Source of the DNA: Cyanobacteria bacterium FACHB-502
GTDB lineage: Bacteria > Cyanobacteriota > Cyanobacteriia > Elainellales > Elainellaceae
Assembly (NCBI GenBank): GCA_014695325.1
Contig: JACJNZ010000052.1
Location: 177,905 to 241,904 of the forward strand
Direction: 5' to 3'
Length of the DNA stretch: 64,000 nt
Numbering within the stretch: position 1 is the stretch's first letter; every line of letters starts with the position of its first letter. The position numbers were made by a program, and so were the translations under genes. The notes under the pieces were generated by a model. That model was not told where the DNA came from. It did not search any database and worked only from the letters and a program-made list of their open reading frames with translations. Shown in pieces: positions 9,123-19,127 of this stretch.

Positions 9123-9485
9123 GTGTTTGTCCTCAACGGCTACGAATATTTCCTCGGCTTTCTGCTGATCTGTGGTCTTGTACCCGTCCTGGCGATCGGC
9201 ACCTCCTACATCGTTGCACCCAAGCGCAAAGGGGTTGAACGACGCACCACGTACGAATCCGGCATGGAGCCGATCGGTGCAGCCTGGATTCAGTTCAACA
9301 TTCGCTACTATATGTTCGCGCTGGTGTTCGTAATCTTCGATGTTGAAACGGTTTTTCTGTATCCCTGGGCAGTCGCCTTCAGTCAGCTCGGACTCCTCGC
9401 CTTTGTTGAAGCCCTGATCTTCATTGCAATTCTGGTCGTTGCTCTCGTGTATGCCTGGCGCAAAGGAGCCCTCGAATGGTCATGA
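9123..9485 (+). CDS. ndhC: NAD(P)H-quinone oxidoreductase subunit 3
   Basis: NdhC is a membrane subunit of the thylakoid NDH-1 complex (respiration and cyclic electron flow). It has three hydrophobic helices and the loop [21 protein letters not shown]. Starting at the GTG at 9123 gives 120 residues, the usual family length and start ([12 protein letters not shown]). An upstream TTG at 9090 would add 11 residues. The gene overlaps ndhK by 10 bp. Confidence 0.95.
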   Translation: MFVLNGYEYFLGFLLICGLVPVLAIGTSYIVAPKRKGVERRTTYESGMEPIGAAWIQFNIRYYMFALVFVIFDVETVFLYPWAVAFSQLGLLAFVEALIFIAILVVALVYAWRKGALEWS

Positions 9486-10207
9486 TTCCTTCTCCAGAAA
9501 ACTCGGCTGCCCAACTGCTTAACCCGGTGGGACAGTCTGAAGTCACCCAAGCTCTTTCTGAAAACGTCATTCTCACTACCGTTGAGGATCTGCACAACTG
9601 GGCACGTCTTTCCAGTTTGTGGCCTATGCTGTACGGCACAGCTTGCTGCTTTATTGAATTTGCCGCCCTGATCGGTTCCCGCTTCGACTTCGATCGCTTT
9701 GGTCTGGTGCCGCGTTCCAGCCCTCGTCAGGCAGATTTGATCATCACCGCAGGCACAATCACGATGAAAATGGCTCCGGCTCTGGTGCGCCTCTATGAGC
9801 AGATGCCAGACCCGAAATATGTGATCGCAATGGGAGCCTGCACGATTACGGGTGGAATGTTTAGCACCGATTCACCTTCTGCCGTCCGTGGAGTTGACAA
9901 GCTGATTCCGGTGGATGTTTATATTCCGGGTTGCCCGCCCCGCCCTGAGGCAATTATTGATGCGATCGTCAAATTGCGGAAAAAGATTGCAAATGAAGGA
10001 CTCGCCGATCGGACGCAGGCTGCCCAAACGCACCGCTTTTACAGCGTTTCCCATAAAATGAAGCCTGCATCTGAAATCCACACCGGAAAATATCTCCAGG
10101 CTGAAACTCGTCAGGCTCCGCCTAAGGAACTGATGGAAGCAATGGGAATGCCAATTCCGACTGCGCTTGAAGCAGCAACTCAACCGGAGGAAGTAAGCCG
10201 TGGCTGA
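9476..10207 (+). CDS. ndhK: NAD(P)H-quinone oxidoreductase subunit K
   Basis: NdhK is the peripheral-arm subunit that binds the terminal [4Fe-4S] cluster N2. The sequence shows the adjacent cysteines in [12 protein letters not shown] (about 55-66), [14 protein letters not shown] and CPPRPEA, giving the four cluster cysteines. It has 243 residues. AAGGAG lies 7 bp before the ATG at 9476; an ATG six bases later would give an ATGA overlap with ndhC and is the alternative. The 3' end overlaps ndhJ by 8 bp, so translation is likely coupled. Confidence 0.97.
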   Translation: MVMIPSPENSAAQLLNPVGQSEVTQALSENVILTTVEDLHNWARLSSLWPMLYGTACCFIEFAALIGSRFDFDRFGLVPRSSPRQADLIITAGTITMKMAPALVRLYEQMPDPKYVIAMGACTITGGMFSTDSPSAVRGVDKLIPVDVYIPGCPPRPEAIIDAIVKLRKKIANEGLADRTQAAQTHRFYSVSHKMKPASEIHTGKYLQAETRQAPPKELMEAMGMPIPTALEAATQPEEVSRG

Positions 10208-10718
10208 AGAAAACCAAACTGAACAAACTACGCAAATCGTTGAAGCCGGGAAAATCTCGCGCTGGTTGACCGAAAACGGATTCGACCATGAAGTAATGGA
10301 ACCCGATCGGGCTGGCGTTGAAGTCGTTAGAGTCGATCGCGAATTCCTGCTGCCGTTTTGCACCGCGCTGTATGCCTACGGATTCAATTATCTGCGCTGT
10401 CAGTGCGGCTATGATACTGGACCGGGCGGCGAGTTGGTGAGCGTCTACGACCTGACTAAGCTGAGCGACAATGCCGATCGCCCTGAGGAAATTCGGGTCA
10501 AGGTATTCGTCCCCCGTGAAGATCCGCGCGTGCCCTCAGTGTACTGGGTCTGGAAAGCCGCAGACTGGCAGGAACGGGAAACCTACGACATGTACGGCAT
10601 TGTCTATGAAGGACACCCCGACCTGAAGCGACTGCTGATGCCAGAGGACTGGGTTGGCTTTCCGCTCCGCAAGGACTACATTTCGCCAGACTTTTACGAG
10701 CTGCAAGACGCTTACTAA
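10200..10718 (+). CDS. ndhJ: NAD(P)H-quinone oxidoreductase subunit J
   Basis: NdhJ is a hydrophilic subunit of the NDH-1 peripheral arm. The 172-residue protein contains [17 protein letters not shown] and [13 protein letters not shown]...PLRKDY, the family signature near the C-terminus. It starts at a GTG inside the end of ndhK, with GGAGG 8-12 bp upstream. A strong terminator follows. Confidence 0.97.
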   Translation: MAEENQTEQTTQIVEAGKISRWLTENGFDHEVMEPDRAGVEVVRVDREFLLPFCTALYAYGFNYLRCQCGYDTGPGGELVSVYDLTKLSDNADRPEEIRVKVFVPREDPRVPSVYWVWKAADWQERETYDMYGIVYEGHPDLKRLLMPEDWVGFPLRKDYISPDFYELQDAY

Positions 10719-10748
10719 CCTACCTTCAAATCAGATTCAAACACGATC

Positions 10749-10775
10749 AAGTGGGTTTAATCGCCCACTTTTTTA
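10749..10775 (+). terminator. Rho-independent terminator of ndhCKJ
   Basis: A perfect AAGTGGG/CCCACTT stem with an 8-nt loop is followed by TTTTATT, 31 bp after the ndhJ stop. Confidence 0.9.
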
Positions 10776-10861
10776 TTGCTGCCCTCACCCTAAATTCCTC
10801 TCCCAGGGCTGTCTACCTTGTATGCCTGCGTTCTATCAGCGTTCTAGGTTTTGCAGCCCTT

Positions 10862-10892
10862 CTAAATTCCCTAATTCAGGAGGACTTTGAAC
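10862..10892 (+). repeat. Dispersed CCCTAAAT...GGACTTTGAA repeat, copy 1
   Basis: CTAAATTCCCTAATTCAGG followed by AGGACTTTGAAC. Similar words occur at 16368, 25100 (inverted), 35917, 41260 and 57179, always between genes. The shared order is a C-rich box, TAAAT, an A/T box, a G-rich box and ACTTTGA. Confidence 0.55.
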
Positions 10893-10926
10893 ATGGGATC
10901 AGGCTCGGTGCCTCTAGAATCAGCAC

Positions 10927-12888
10927 TCAGGAAATCAGCGTGAAATCGCTAGCAGTTAATAGTCCGTGATCAGCCTTCTTTAATGAATTTGCGTCGGTCA
11001 GCCTGGCAAAATGTCCGCCTGTGCCAAATCCGGCTGCTCCCCGATTTGCGTTATAGAACAGTCGATCGCTGCGGCTGTTATAAACGATCGCTGCTCGACT
11101 CCGTGCTGCTTGGCGATCGGTATTCACAACTTCAAAGCCCTTCTGGATAAACTGGCGACGGGACACTTTGCTCAATGCGGCAAAAGTTGTGGTATCAAGA
11201 ACAATTTTGTCCTGTCGGTGCGTGAAGCCCTGGATTTGATCCACTCCTGCAGCTGCCCGATCGAACTTTGCATCGGTATTAAACAGATAAGAATCTCTGC
11301 CCCTACCGCCATTGAGAATGTCGCTGCCCGCATCCCCAGAGAGGCGATCGGCTCCCTGCCCCCCGGTTAAGCTATCGTCACCAAAGCCGCCGAACAGAAG
11401 GTCATCGCCCATGTCTCCCAGCAGCACATCATTGCTACCCTCGCCATAAAGCGTGTCGCTATCAGAGTTGCCATTAAGCCAATCGTTTCCCTCGCCTGCA
11501 TAGATTGTGTCGTTGCCTGTATCACCACTTAGCGTATCGTCGCCCAGTTCGCCGAATAGTCGATCGTTTCCGGCACCAGCGTTTAGCAGGTCATTGCCAT
11601 CTGCTGCGAAGAGCTGATCGTCGCCTGCGCCCCCGTCGAGCTGATCGTTCCCGCCTTCGCCAAACAGTTCGTCGTTGCCCTCTCCCCCCAGCAGGCGATC
11701 GTCTTCACTACCTGCAAACAGCTTGTCGTTTCCGGCATCCCCGTTGAGCAGGTCGCTGCCAAACTCACCAAACAGCTCATCATCACCATTTCCGCCGTTG
11801 AGCGTGTCGTTGCCCTGGCTGCCGAACAGCTTGTCGCCATCATCTCCCCCAGACAGCTCATCGTTGCCGTCCTCACCAAACAGCATATCTTGCCCCGCCC
11901 CGCCGAGGATCTGGTCGTCTCCTGCACTGCCAAACAGTTCATCGTTACCTGAACCACCCTCCAGCGTATCGTTGCCTGAGTTGCCGTTTAAGAAATCATT
12001 TCCTTCATCGCCAGAAAGCCGATCGTCGCCCTCGCCACCCAACAGGCGATCGTTGCCCAACTGCCCAAACATCGAGTCGTTATCGCTATCGCCATAAAGC
12101 AAGTCGTCGTCTTCGTTGCCATTGAGCACATCTTGACCGTCGCCGCCGTACAGCTCATCATTGCCCGTCCCTGCTGATAAGGTATCGTTTCCCTTCTCGC
12201 CATAGAGCTTGTCTGCGCCCGCATCACCGCTCAGTTCATCATTGCCATCGCCGCCATAGAGCTTATCAATTCCTGCACTGCCAGCAAGCACATCATTACC
12301 GTTTTCGCCTTGCAGTTCATCGTCACCATCGCCGCCAGAAATACTGTCATTGCCCTCACCACCAAAGGCAGTGTCGATTCCTGCCCCCCCTGTGATCACG
12401 TCATCGCCTGACCCACCACTGAGAAAATCATTGCCGTCATCCCCGTTCAGCGTGTCGTTTCCGTCTACGCCGTACAGCTCATCATCTCCAGTGCCGCCGC
12501 TGAGAAAATCATTGCCCCCTGCGCCCATGATTCCTTGATCACTGCCGCCATACAGCTTGTCGTTACCTGCTCCCCCTAAAAGCGAATCGTCCCCAACCTC
12601 GCCATAGAGCAAATCATCCCCATCGCCGCCATTCAGCGAATCATTACCTACCCCACCAAACAGCTCATCGGCTTCTGTACCACCAGAGAGGGTGTCATCG
12701 CCCGCATCGCCGAACAGCTCATCCCTGCCCGCATCGCCCTGAATTCGATCGTTGTCCAGTCCGCCGAAAATTTGGTCATCCCCATCAGCACCAGAAAGAT
12801 TGTCGTTACCGGCTTCGCCAAAGATTCTGTTTGTTTCAGCCGTTCCGACTAGCGTGTCGTCTCCCGGTGTCCCGTAAAAATCAGCCAC
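10927..12888 (-). CDS. RTX-type calcium-binding repeat protein
   Basis: A 653-residue protein, of which about residues 10-545 are tandem nonapeptides of the form GGxGxDxLx, the calcium-binding parallel beta-roll of RTX proteins. It starts [18 protein letters not shown] with no N-terminal signal. The last ~110 residues form a distinct cap ([16 protein letters not shown] ... [11 protein letters not shown]) typical of cyanobacterial RTX proteins and likely the type I secretion signal region. No catalytic domain is seen, so a surface or sheath role is only inferred. No type I secretion genes are nearby. Confidence 0.92.
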   Translation of the reverse strand: MADFYGTPGDDTLVGTAETNRIFGEAGNDNLSGADGDDQIFGGLDNDRIQGDAGRDELFGDAGDDTLSGGTEADELFGGVGNDSLNGGDGDDLLYGEVGDDSLLGGAGNDKLYGGSDQGIMGAGGNDFLSGGTGDDELYGVDGNDTLNGDDGNDFLSGGSGDDVITGGAGIDTAFGGEGNDSISGGDGDDELQGENGNDVLAGSAGIDKLYGGDGNDELSGDAGADKLYGEKGNDTLSAGTGNDELYGGDGQDVLNGNEDDDLLYGDSDNDSMFGQLGNDRLLGGEGDDRLSGDEGNDFLNGNSGNDTLEGGSGNDELFGSAGDDQILGGAGQDMLFGEDGNDELSGGDDGDKLFGSQGNDTLNGGNGDDELFGEFGSDLLNGDAGNDKLFAGSEDDRLLGGEGNDELFGEGGNDQLDGGAGDDQLFAADGNDLLNAGAGNDRLFGELGDDTLSGDTGNDTIYAGEGNDWLNGNSDSDTLYGEGSNDVLLGDMGDDLLFGGFGDDSLTGGQGADRLSGDAGSDILNGGRGRDSYLFNTDAKFDRAAAGVDQIQGFTHRQDKIVLDTTTFAALSKVSRRQFIQKGFEVVNTDRQAARSRAAIVYNSRSDRLFYNANRGAAGFGTGGHFARLTDANSLKKADHGLLTASDFTLIS

Positions 12889-13110
12889 TACTTTTGCCCC
12901 ATACCATCTCGCAACTTCTTGCGGCAGTACATCCTGATCGATCCGACGGCAACTTGCAACAGCAGTACTATCCTCAAAGCTCTAGCTCTGAAGATAAGCA
13001 AAACACCGTTTGCCGCTCTACTTGACCATCCTAACGATCGACTCCTGCGATTCAGGTGAAGGAGGGCTATAGTTCAAACGATGGGGAATAAAGGAACGGT
13101 GAAATTATTT

Positions 13111-13518
13111 CTAAGCAGGATTGTTGCCCTGGCTCATGCGAAGCTTTGCCTCTTTCTCAAACCACTGCACCACCTGGGGAACGGTTAAGGATTCGATCGC
13201 CGTTCCAGCTTCGGCGGCTATCTGCCGCAGCGGCTTCAGGGAAGATAGCATGATGCGCGAGAAGAAAGTGAGAAACGAGCCGTCGCTATCAACTGCCTCC
13301 TGGATCGCGTCGTCTTGAGCAATCCAGTCTTCAATCTGTTCAGGCGTGACGGATTCGACCGACTGTCCTGTGCTTTCGGTAATTTTCTTCAGCGTTCGCA
13401 GCGAGTAGAGTGCCACCCGCGTCACAAACTTGTCCTGGGTAGTGAGCAAAGCGCGATCGACCTCGGTGACTTCTTCGACGGTGAGGAATTCGATCGGGGC
13501 TGGCTGGGAACTAAACAT
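13111..13518 (-). CDS. Conserved hypothetical protein downstream of sufR
   Basis: A 135-residue soluble, mostly helical protein, unrecognised. AAGGA stands before the ATG, and the gene starts 17 bp after the sufR stop, so it should be cotranscribed with sufR. It has two internally similar stretches: SLRTLKKITESTGQSVESVTPEQIEDWI at about 38-65 and SLKPLRQIAAEAGTAIESLTVPQVVQWF at about 93-120. This indicates a duplicated ~28-residue helical unit. A role in Fe-S regulation is inferred from position only. Confidence 0.75.
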   Translation of the reverse strand: MFSSQPAPIEFLTVEEVTEVDRALLTTQDKFVTRVALYSLRTLKKITESTGQSVESVTPEQIEDWIAQDDAIQEAVDSDGSFLTFFSRIMLSSLKPLRQIAAEAGTAIESLTVPQVVQWFEKEAKLRMSQGNNPA

Positions 13519-13535
13519 GAAGTCGTTTCCTTAAA

Positions 13536-14186
13536 TTACTTCTCCTGGATTAAATAGCCGCAGCGATGCTCGCCGTTGACGATCCAGTGGGTTCGCTCGA
13601 CTTTGCTACCCTCCAGCGCAAGCTGAAACATTTCTAGCTCATGCCCGCAGACGCTCGGGAAGGACTCAGCGATTTGAGAAATCGCGCAGTTGTACTCGGT
13701 AATCACATAGCGGGGAGCAGCATTCTTCTCGTCAGGCTGAGCATAGTGCCACTCTGCCATATAGCCTTCTGCCTGCCGCAATTCCACCAGTTTTGCCACT
13801 CGCTCTTGCAGCGAACCTTGCCCCACGCGATCGCGATACTCCAGTGCTTTGCGCTCCCACTGTTTCCGCAAAATTTTGCTGACCTGCTCTTTGCCCACTG
13901 TTTCCGCCAGGGTATCCAGCAGCGAGACGGCAAATTCTCCGTAGCGCTCGGGCAACTGATCCCGTCCCTTATGGCTGAGCTGATATTGATAGTTGGGGCG
14001 ACCCATCCCTGCCTGGATTACCTGATGCTCGATCAGTCCTGCATCTTCCAGATCCTTCAGGTGTTTGCGGATTGCTTGGGGACTAATGCTAAGATGTTCA
14101 GCCAATTCTTGAGCAGTGGCTTGTCCCTGCTTTAATAGATGATGCAGGATATCCTGCTTGGTCGAGGGTTGCTGCGCGGCTGTCAT
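13536..14186 (-). CDS. sufR: Iron-sulfur cluster biosynthesis repressor SufR
   Basis: SufR is a DeoR-type winged-helix repressor of the suf operon that senses Fe-S status through bound [4Fe-4S] clusters. The 216-residue protein has an N-terminal HTH (LLKQGQATAQELAEHLSISPQAIRKHLKDLE, about 16-46) and cluster cysteines in the C-terminal part (NCAISQ, SVCGHE, HRCGYL). It is divergent from ftrC-sufBCDS, and two CAAC-N6-GTTG boxes lie in the shared 246-bp intergenic region, so it probably also represses itself. Confidence 0.95.
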   Translation of the reverse strand: MTAAQQPSTKQDILHHLLKQGQATAQELAEHLSISPQAIRKHLKDLEDAGLIEHQVIQAGMGRPNYQYQLSHKGRDQLPERYGEFAVSLLDTLAETVGKEQVSKILRKQWERKALEYRDRVGQGSLQERVAKLVELRQAEGYMAEWHYAQPDEKNAAPRYVITEYNCAISQIAESFPSVCGHELEMFQLALEGSKVERTHWIVNGEHRCGYLIQEK

Positions 14187-14336
14187 CGGTTTCCCCGTGA
14201 TCCTCAGCGATCGGTCAGGACTGATTTACTTTTTGTCCGAAAACAAATTGTCAAAGACAAAGCTGCCAAAAGACATCCTGAGTGGCAGCAACATGTCAAG
14301 GAAACAAAATGTAAAAAAAGTCCTGCTTGACTTTGA

Positions 14337-14390
14337 CAACTTTCTCGTTGCTAAAGTAGTTTACAATAGAGATAAGCAACTCAGAGGTTG
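14337..14390. promoter_or_regulatory. Two SufR operator boxes with a promoter between
   Basis: CAACTTTCTCGTTG (14337-14350) and CAACTCAGAGGTTG (14377-14390) both match CAAC-N6-GTTG, the known SufR site of Synechocystis, and start exactly 40 bp apart. A TACAAT -10-like box (14362-14367) lies between them, so binding would cover the -35 side and the start region. The first box overlaps a TTGACA. Confidence 0.85.
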
Positions 14391-14432
14391 TTTTAATTAT
14401 AGAAGCTATCTGTTGTTCTGTCGCCCCTTCCT

Positions 14433-14795
14433 ATGAGTACAACCGCGAACCCCAACCAGGCATCGGACAAGAACCTCGAGCTGATGAGGAGTTTTTCCGA
14501 GAGTTACGCCAAGCGAACTGGAACTTACTTCTGTGTTGACCCAGGCGTAACTGCTGTGGTCATTGAAGGGTTAGCCAAACACAAAGATGAGCTGGGTGCG
14601 CCGCTCTGTCCCTGTCGCCACTACGAAGACAAAGAGGCAGAAGCCGCCGCTGCTTTTTGGAACTGTCCCTGTGTGCCCATGCGTGAACGCAAAGAATGCC
14701 ACTGTATGCTGTTCCTCACGCCGGATAACGATTTCGCCGGACAGCAGCAGGAGATCTCGATCGACGAGATTCGCAAAGTTACTGATCAGTATTAA
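14433..14795 (+). CDS. ftrC: Ferredoxin-thioredoxin reductase catalytic chain
   Basis: FtrC passes electrons from ferredoxin to thioredoxin through a [4Fe-4S] cluster next to a redox disulfide. All hallmark motifs are present in 120 residues: CPCRHYEDKE (about 64-73) and FWNCPCVPMRERKECHCMLF (about 80-99). The gene lies between the SufR boxes and sufB on the same strand, with a 92-bp gap before sufB and no terminator seen, so an ftrC-sufBCDS operon is likely. This would place an Fe-S enzyme of redox signalling under the Fe-S assembly regulator. Confidence 0.97.
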   Translation: MSTTANPNQASDKNLELMRSFSESYAKRTGTYFCVDPGVTAVVIEGLAKHKDELGAPLCPCRHYEDKEAEAAAAFWNCPCVPMRERKECHCMLFLTPDNDFAGQQQEISIDEIRKVTDQY

Positions 14796-14886
14796 TCAGC
14801 ATTAATCAGCCGGCTGGAACTACGGTTTCAGTTTCAATCTTGAATTGCCGCTCCACCTTGAGAACCTGAGAGAAAGAGAACAACCG

Positions 14887-16323
14887 ATGACAGCATCCGT
14901 CCAATCCCTGGTTAATCAACCCTATAAGTACGGCTTCGTCACTGAGATTGAGTCCGACACGATTCCGCCTGGGCTTAGCGAAGACGTGATTCGTCTCATC
15001 TCTGCCAAAAAGAATGAGCCGGAGTTCATGCTGGAGTTTCGCCTCAAGGCGTATCGGCAGTGGCTCAAAATGAAGGAGCCGAACTGGGCAGAAGTCGGCT
15101 ATCCGGCGATCGATTACCAGAGTATCATTTACTACTCTGCGCCTAAGCAGCAAGAGAAGAAGAAAAGCCTGGAAGAAGTCGATCCCATCCTGCTGGAAAC
15201 TTTCGAGAAGCTGGGTATCCCCCTTTCAGAGCAGAAGCGGCTTTCTAACGTCGCCGTAGACGCGATTTTTGACAGCGTTTCTGTCGCCACCACCTTCCGC
15301 GAGAAGCTTGCCAAAGAGGGCGTGATCTTCTGCTCAATTTCCGAGGCAATGCACGACTACCCCGATCTAGTGCAGAAGTACCTGGGCAGCGTCGTTCCGG
15401 TTGCCGACAACTATTTTGCTGCGCTTAACGCCGCAGTCTTTACCGATGGCTCGTTCGTCTATATTCCGAAGGGTGTTCGCTGCCCGATGGAGCTTTCGAC
15501 CTACTTCCGCATCAACAACGGTGAGTCAGGTCAGTTCGAGCGGACGCTGATCGTCGCTGAAGAAGGCAGCCATGTCAGCTATCTAGAAGGCTGCACTGCT
15601 CCCATGTTTGACACAAATCAGCTTCATGCGGCTGTGGTTGAACTGGTTGCGCTAGATAATGCCGAAATCAAATATTCCACAGTGCAGAACTGGTACGCCG
15701 GAGACGAGAACGGCAAAGGCGGTATCTACAACTTCGTGACGAAGCGCGGTCTGTGCCAGGGCAAGAACTCTAAAATCTCCTGGACACAGGTAGAGACGGG
15801 TTCTGCCATTACCTGGAAGTATCCGAGCTGTGTGCTGGTGGGCGATAACTCGGTGGGAGAGTTCTACTCCGTTGCGCTGACGAACCACAAGCAGCAGGCA
15901 GATACGGGCACGAAGATGGTGCATATCGGCAAGAATACCCGCAGCACGATCGTCTCTAAGGGCATCTCCGCAGGCTATTCCAAGAACAGCTATCGCGGCT
16001 TAGTCAAGATTGGCCCGAAAGCAGAAGGGGCACGTAACTACTCCCAGTGCGACTCGATGCTAATTGGCGATCGAGCAGGTGCGAATACCTTCCCCTACAT
16101 CCAGGTGCAGAACAACACTGCTAAGGTAGAGCATGAAGCTTCGACCTCGAAGATTGGGGAAGACCAGTTGTTTTACTTCCGGCAGCGCGGCATTTCCCTG
16201 GAGGACGCGATCTCGATGATGATTAGCGGCTTCTGCAAAGATGTGTTTAATCAGTTGCCGATGGAGTTTGCGGTGGAAGCTGATCGTCTGTTGGCACTGA
16301 AGCTGGAGAACAGCGTGGGTTAA
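14887..16323 (+). CDS. sufB: Fe-S cluster assembly scaffold subunit SufB
   Basis: SufB is the main scaffold of the SufBCD complex, which builds [4Fe-4S] clusters. The protein contains [32 protein letters not shown] and the C-terminal [10 protein letters not shown]...[15 protein letters not shown]. The ATG at 14887 gives 478 residues, the usual cyanobacterial length; an in-frame upstream start at 14845 would add 14 residues lacking family similarity. sufC follows only after about 600 bp because of an intervening decayed gene. Confidence 0.97.
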   Translation: MTASVQSLVNQPYKYGFVTEIESDTIPPGLSEDVIRLISAKKNEPEFMLEFRLKAYRQWLKMKEPNWAEVGYPAIDYQSIIYYSAPKQQEKKKSLEEVDPILLETFEKLGIPLSEQKRLSNVAVDAIFDSVSVATTFREKLAKEGVIFCSISEAMHDYPDLVQKYLGSVVPVADNYFAALNAAVFTDGSFVYIPKGVRCPMELSTYFRINNGESGQFERTLIVAEEGSHVSYLEGCTAPMFDTNQLHAAVVELVALDNAEIKYSTVQNWYAGDENGKGGIYNFVTKRGLCQGKNSKISWTQVETGSAITWKYPSCVLVGDNSVGEFYSVALTNHKQQADTGTKMVHIGKNTRSTIVSKGISAGYSKNSYRGLVKIGPKAEGARNYSQCDSMLIGDRAGANTFPYIQVQNNTAKVEHEASTSKIGEDQLFYFRQRGISLEDAISMMISGFCKDVFNQLPMEFAVEADRLLALKLENSVG

Positions 16324-16367
16324 GTCAAGTTGCCAGCATTGGTTAGTATCACTGGTGCTGGCTTGTC

Positions 16368-16400
16368 CCCGAAATCCCTTGAAGGTAGGGGACTTTGAAA
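16368..16400 (+). repeat. Dispersed repeat, copy 2
   Basis: CCCCGAAATCCCTTGAAGG followed by TAGGGGACTTTGAAAT, the same order of boxes as in copy 1. It lies 45 bp after sufB, at the edge of the decayed gene. Confidence 0.55.
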
Positions 16401-16454
16401 TAAGGATTCTGAGGGTGAGACGGTTACAGAAAGCTACGACAGTTTCCGCCTTTG

Positions 16455-16917
16455 CTCGAAAAAACTGTTCTACTTTCGATTCTTAGTCCGATGCGATTTC
16501 TCGCGAATTTTCATCTGTCCCCCTTTCCTATTTAGGACAGAACAATCGGTTGAAATTAGTGCTGAAGCTGAGGAAATAAAGATTCGAGAACAGCTAGATG
16601 TCCAGCTGCTGCGAGAAGGCTTTTGGGGGATGGCGATCGAGTTTAAAAAGGTTGCGTTTTCGATGGAAGCGGGATTTGCTCAACTGCTAGCGTATCGGCT
16701 GGCAAACCCTCAGCGGAAAACCCCATTGTTTGGCATGATTGCCACTGGCAGCCCCTTTGCTTTTGTCAAGCTTGTGCAGGAAGAACGCCTGAAGTATGCG
16801 ATCGCTGATCAGTTTGGCATTTCGAATCGAGTGAAGGGGCTGTACGACGTATTCAGAATCATGAAGCGGATTGGAAATTTATTGGCCCACACAGGGACAT
16901 CTTTAATAGGCACGTAG
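16455..16917 (+). pseudogene. Decayed restriction-endonuclease-like gene between sufB and sufC
   Basis: The last ~130 codons resemble the C-terminal half of a family common in cyanobacteria, often annotated as restriction endonuclease subunit R-like. One frame gives VLLSILSPMRFLANFHLSPF and then hits a stop. A second frame takes over with PPFLFRTEQSVEISAEAEE and runs through FKKVAFSMEAGFAQLLAYRL to the end near LYDVFRIMKRIGNLL. The N-terminal half is missing, and a frameshift lies near 16510-16540. An open 95-codon frame (16630-16917) is the intact part but is probably not a functional gene. Confidence 0.7.
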
Positions 16918-16932
16918 GGAGGAAATCGATCG

Positions 16933-17715
16933 GTGATCAGTGAAAACAGTGAAGTCATTTTAACCGTCCGGGATTTGACCGCAGAAGTGGACGGAACTCC
17001 CATTTTGAAAGGGGTGAATCTGGAGATTCGAGCGGGAGAAATCCACGCGATTATGGGTCCGAATGGCTCTGGAAAGAGTACGCTTTCTAAGATTCTGGCT
17101 GGACATCCCGCCTATGAAGTGACGGGCGGCGAGGTGCTTTATAAGGGCGAGAATTTGCTGGAAATGGAAGCGGAAGAAAGGGCGCGATCGGGCTTATTTC
17201 TGGCGTTCCAGTATCCGCTCGAAATCCCGGGGGTCAGTAATCTTGACTTCCTGAGAGTGGCGTACAACTCCAAGCGCAAACACGAAGGCGGCGAAGAACT
17301 GGATGCATTTGACTTTGATGAACTGGTGCGCGAAAGGCTGAGCCTGGTAAAAATGGATGCCGCTTTCTTGAATCGCAGCGTCAACGAAGGTTTTTCGGGC
17401 GGTGAAAAGAAGCGCAACGAAATTCTGCAAATGGCACTGCTAGAGCCGACGCTGGCAGTTTTGGATGAAACCGATTCCGGTCTTGACGTGGACGCACTGC
17501 GAATTGTGGCAGATGGGGTCAATCAGCTCTCGAAGCCCGATAACGCAATGCTGGTGATCACCCACTATCAGCGATTGCTCAACTACATCGTGCCAGACTA
17601 CGTGCATATCATGGCGATCGGCAAAATTCTTCGCACAGGTGGCAAAGATCTGGCGCTGGAAGTCGAAGCGCGTGGCTACGACTGGGTGCTGGAAGAAGCG
17701 GCAACAGGAGTTTAA
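16933..17715 (+). CDS. sufC: Fe-S assembly ATPase SufC
   Basis: SufC is the ABC-type ATPase of SufBCD. The 260-residue protein shows Walker [15 protein letters not shown] (about 37-50), signature [11 protein letters not shown] (about 155-165), Walker [13 protein letters not shown] and VITHYQRLL, as in SufC rather than transporters. It starts at GTG with an AGGGAGGA ribosome site 10 bp upstream, which lies at the end of the decayed gene. sufD begins 3 bp after its stop. Confidence 0.97.
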   Translation: MISENSEVILTVRDLTAEVDGTPILKGVNLEIRAGEIHAIMGPNGSGKSTLSKILAGHPAYEVTGGEVLYKGENLLEMEAEERARSGLFLAFQYPLEIPGVSNLDFLRVAYNSKRKHEGGEELDAFDFDELVRERLSLVKMDAAFLNRSVNEGFSGGEKKRNEILQMALLEPTLAVLDETDSGLDVDALRIVADGVNQLSKPDNAMLVITHYQRLLNYIVPDYVHIMAIGKILRTGGKDLALEVEARGYDWVLEEAATGV

Positions 17716-17718
17716 TCG

Positions 17719-19074
17719 ATGAGTATTCAAGTCTCTTCTGTGCCAGAACAAACTGGGGTCAGCAATGCGGCTCAGCAGCGCCTCGATTTTGCCAATCACT
17801 TGATTGAACTGACAAAGCAATCTCTTTCAGGCGGCTGGCTGCAATCGTTGCGCGCTCGTGCTTTAGCCCTTATCCAGGAGCAGTCCTTCCCGACGACAAA
17901 GGACGAAGAGTGGCGGTTTACGGATTTGTCGGAACTGGTGAAGCTGCGGTTTGAGCAGATCGATCGCCGTTCCGCCGTCAATGTCGATGCTGTAACCCAA
18001 TTTGCGCTGGTAGAAGAAAGCACTCGGCTGGTGTTTGTCAACGGAATGTATGCGCCGGAGCTTTCGACAATCCTGCCCTCCAATGGATTGACCGTCACCA
18101 ATTTGTCGGCACTGTCTGAAACTCAGCGTGAATCGTTGCAGAACTATCTGGGACAGCAGCCTGGATCAGAAGAACTGTTTACGGCTCTGAATACGGCAGG
18201 GATCAGCGATGCTGCTGTGATTAAAGCCGCGAAAAATCAGGCGATCGACGCTCCCGTTCACTTACTCTTTGTTTCCACGACCCGCAGTACGCCTACCTTC
18301 ATTCAGCCTCGTGTCCTGGTGATTGCAGAGCCAAATAGCGAGTTGACGATCGTGGAAGAGTATGTGTCGATCGGGGAGGAGCAATCCTTCACCAATAGCG
18401 TTACGGAAATCTTCCTGGCAGAGAACGCGCAGATCAGTCACACTAGAATTCAGAGGGAAAGTTTAGCCGCATTCCACATCGGCAAGACTGCTGTTTCCCA
18501 GGCACGTACTGCTCGCTACACCTGTAATGCGATCGACCTAGGCGGCAAGCTGTCGCGGCATCATCTGGAGATTTACCAGACGGGCGAGCAAACCGAGACG
18601 AATTTGAATGGACTGACCTTTATCAGCGGCGAGCAGCTCAGCGATACCCACAGCACGATTGCCCTCACCCAGCCCTACGGCACAACCCGACAACTTCACA
18701 AATGTATCGTCGATGACCGGGCACATGCCGTCTTTAACGGTAAGGTATTCGTACCGCAGGCAGCACAGCAGACCGATGCCGGACAGCTCAACCGCAATTT
18801 ATTGCTCTCTTCCAAAGCGCGAGTTGATACCAAACCTCAGCTAGAGATCGTGGCAGACAATGTGAAGTGTACCCACGGCGCGACGGTCAGCCAGCTTGAC
18901 GATGACGAAATTTTCTATCTGCGGAGTCGGGGCATTGATGCGGCAAGTGCCGAGCGTTTGTTAGTTTATGCCTTTGCCTACGAAGTGATCGATCGGGTTC
19001 CCGTTGAATCCCTCAAGCAATCCCTGATTGCGTTTGCGAAAAACTATCACAGCCGTCCCTGCGGCATTCGCTAA
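17719..19074 (+). CDS. sufD: Fe-S cluster assembly subunit SufD
   Basis: SufD is the SufB paralogue that completes the SufBC2D scaffold. The 451-residue protein has [15 protein letters not shown] near residues 55-70, the beta-helix core, and the C-terminal [24 protein letters not shown] with the conserved Cys and His, then [11 protein letters not shown]. It is translationally close to sufC (3-bp gap) and followed after 53 bp by sufS. Confidence 0.96.
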   Translation: MSIQVSSVPEQTGVSNAAQQRLDFANHLIELTKQSLSGGWLQSLRARALALIQEQSFPTTKDEEWRFTDLSELVKLRFEQIDRRSAVNVDAVTQFALVEESTRLVFVNGMYAPELSTILPSNGLTVTNLSALSETQRESLQNYLGQQPGSEELFTALNTAGISDAAVIKAAKNQAIDAPVHLLFVSTTRSTPTFIQPRVLVIAEPNSELTIVEEYVSIGEEQSFTNSVTEIFLAENAQISHTRIQRESLAAFHIGKTAVSQARTARYTCNAIDLGGKLSRHHLEIYQTGEQTETNLNGLTFISGEQLSDTHSTIALTQPYGTTRQLHKCIVDDRAHAVFNGKVFVPQAAQQTDAGQLNRNLLLSSKARVDTKPQLEIVADNVKCTHGATVSQLDDDEIFYLRSRGIDAASAERLLVYAFAYEVIDRVPVESLKQSLIAFAKNYHSRPCGIR

Positions 19075-19127
19075 TCTATCTTTTCTCTCCTTCTTTTCCT
19101 ATCACCAGATCCTTACCCGAACCAGCC

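Noticed and set aside
14225..14330. Possible sufR promoter (TTGACA words on the minus strand)
   Set aside because: Two TTGACA words occur but neither has a convincing -10 at proper spacing.
16630..16917. 95-codon open frame as an intact gene between sufB and sufC
   Set aside because: Similarity continues upstream of its ATG in the same frame and then in a shifted frame, so it is the tail of a decayed gene.
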